A stretch of 64,000 nucleotides of DNA from an uncultured Clostridia bacterium (GTDB lineage: Bacteria > Bacillota > Clostridia > Christensenellales > Borkfalkiaceae): contig CANQSR010000010.1 in assembly GCA_947626575.1 (NCBI GenBank), positions 1-64,000 on the forward strand, in the 5' to 3' direction. The first letter of the stretch is position 1; each line of letters starts with the position of its first letter. The notes under the pieces are model-generated. The model did not search any database, had not been told where the DNA came from, and was given only the letters and a program-made list of their open reading frames with translations. Positions 63,322-64,000 of this stretch are shown one piece after another. Both the position numbers and the translations under genes were made by a program.

Positions 63322-64000
63322 TTACAGCGGGGGTCGATCCTCCTCCAAAAGCAGGATGCTTTCGGGCGCGATCTCTGCCAGCCCGTTTTCAATGCTGTGT
63401 ACGAGCGCGACCGCGCGTTGGAGTTTGGGACACGGGACGCCCTTTTTGCGCCCCGCTTCGACGACGGCTCCCGCGACGAAATCCACGTCGCACCGCCTCC
63501 CCGCCGCGATATCGCGGAGCATGCCCGATCTGATCTGCGCATGTCTGCGCATGGCGAAAGGCAAAATGACGCCCGCAAACGGACTTTGGGCAAACTTCAA
63601 AATATTATGCCCGTTCTGCACGAGACGCTTGCATCCGTAAGCCTTTGCGACGTTCACCGTCTCGCGCATCATGGAGAGCGCCTGTTTTTTATACCGCCTC
63701 GCGATCTCGCCGAAGGTGCAGCCCGTGATGGCGGAGAGCGTGGAAAAAGCGGCGTTGACGGTGAGTTTGGAGAAGCGGATCTCGGCGAGGTCGCCCGCCG
63801 TCACGAGAAATGCCCTGCCGAGAAGAGAAGCAAGCTCTCCGAGCCGCGCCCCCTTGCCGTATGCGCCGATCGCGAGTTGCTTTCTATCCTCGCGGGAGGT
63901 CTCTTTCAGCTTGCCGTCCGCAAGTTCCGCACCCCATCCGAGCGCACAGCCATAGATGCGGTCCGCGCCCAAGACTTCGGCGAGCGCGGCTTCGGGAAGG
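63322..64000 (-). CDS. Ketopantoate reductase PanE/ApbA-like, partial
   Basis: The last 225 codons are present; the 5' end is beyond the window. The visible part is the C-terminal helical domain of PanE-like NADPH-dependent 2-dehydropantoate reductases ('KLTVNAAFSTLSAITGCTFG', with the catalytic-lysine region 'RFSKLTVNA'). In pantothenate synthesis it reduces ketopantoate to pantoate; related family members use other 2-oxo acids. The frame is open to the edge. Possibly first gene of the gltX-thyA-folA run. Confidence 0.8.
   Translation of the reverse strand, partial: LPEAALAEVLGADRIYGCALGWGAELADGKLKETSREDRKQLAIGAYGKGARLGELASLLGRAFLVTAGDLAEIRFSKLTVNAAFSTLSAITGCTFGEIARRYKKQALSMMRETVNVAKAYGCKRLVQNGHNILKFAQSPFAGVILPFAMRRHAQIRSGMLRDIAAGRRCDVDFVAGAVVEAGRKKGVPCPKLQRAVALVHSIENGLAEIAPESILLLEEDRPPL

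Overview
The window looks like a chromosomal segment of an anaerobic, spore-forming member of the Clostridia. The evidence is anaerobic ribonucleotide reductase with its activase (nrdD, nrdG), a fused adhE, an EFR1-type flavodoxin/ferredoxin protein, whiA, the sporulation genes yabP and yabQ next to divIC, and clostridial gene orders such as murB-PHP-whiA-dnaE-pfkA. Genes are GC-rich and densely packed with many 4-base ATGA overlaps. The protein styles and the many 'GTCATTCC...AAATGAC' dispersed repeats resemble uncultured gut lineages near Christensenellales; that placement is only a guess. No tRNA, rRNA, CRISPR array, integrase or transposase was seen.

Region 1 (1-7.4 kb) is accessory. It is visibly AT-richer, with small orphan genes (YdeI-like, SLOG-fold, XRE regulator, EFR1 ferredoxin protein, two secreted or hypothetical proteins, a zinc-ribbon membrane protein), a complete hicAB toxin-antitoxin pair and a 600-bp block of composite tandem repeats.

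Region 2 (7.5-18.7 kb): two RNA methyltransferases, a DUF1848 protein, a flavodoxin, two adjacent COG0523 GTPases (one with a 68-residue His/Asp/Cys-rich metal-binding insert), an M29 aminopeptidase, then nrdD-nrdG behind a promoter carrying two NrdR boxes, and a PfkB-type sugar kinase.

Region 3 (18.8-35.7 kb): pfkA, dnaE, whiA, a PHP phosphoesterase, murB, an ABC-binding-like protein, DUF1540, rplI, a Cthe_2159-like beta-helix lipoprotein, adhE and valS.

Region 4 (35.7-46.8 kb): an SsuABC/NitT-type transporter, a YkvI-like membrane protein, a 763-residue PadR regulator fused to a hendecad coiled coil and four C-terminal membrane helices, a ROK kinase, a DUF1934-MBL-rho operon, tyrA and a YgjP-like metallopeptidase.

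Region 5 (46.9-64 kb): aroA, a low-molecular-weight phosphatase, a small XRE regulator, the yabP-yabQ-divIC-ppx-M50 operon, a 1797-residue cell-surface M60 peptidase, typA/bipA, and a gltX-thyA-folA operon with the end of a panE-like gene.

The most notable points are the membrane-anchored PadR/hendecad protein and a recurring promoter geometry in which TATAAT-like -10 boxes end exactly 6 nt before an ATG that lacks a Shine-Dalgarno sequence. This predicts leaderless mRNAs for several genes, including aroA and the DUF1934-rho operon. Start positions were chosen from Shine-Dalgarno sequences, overlaps or these promoters, and all functional names come from motif recognition without any database search.
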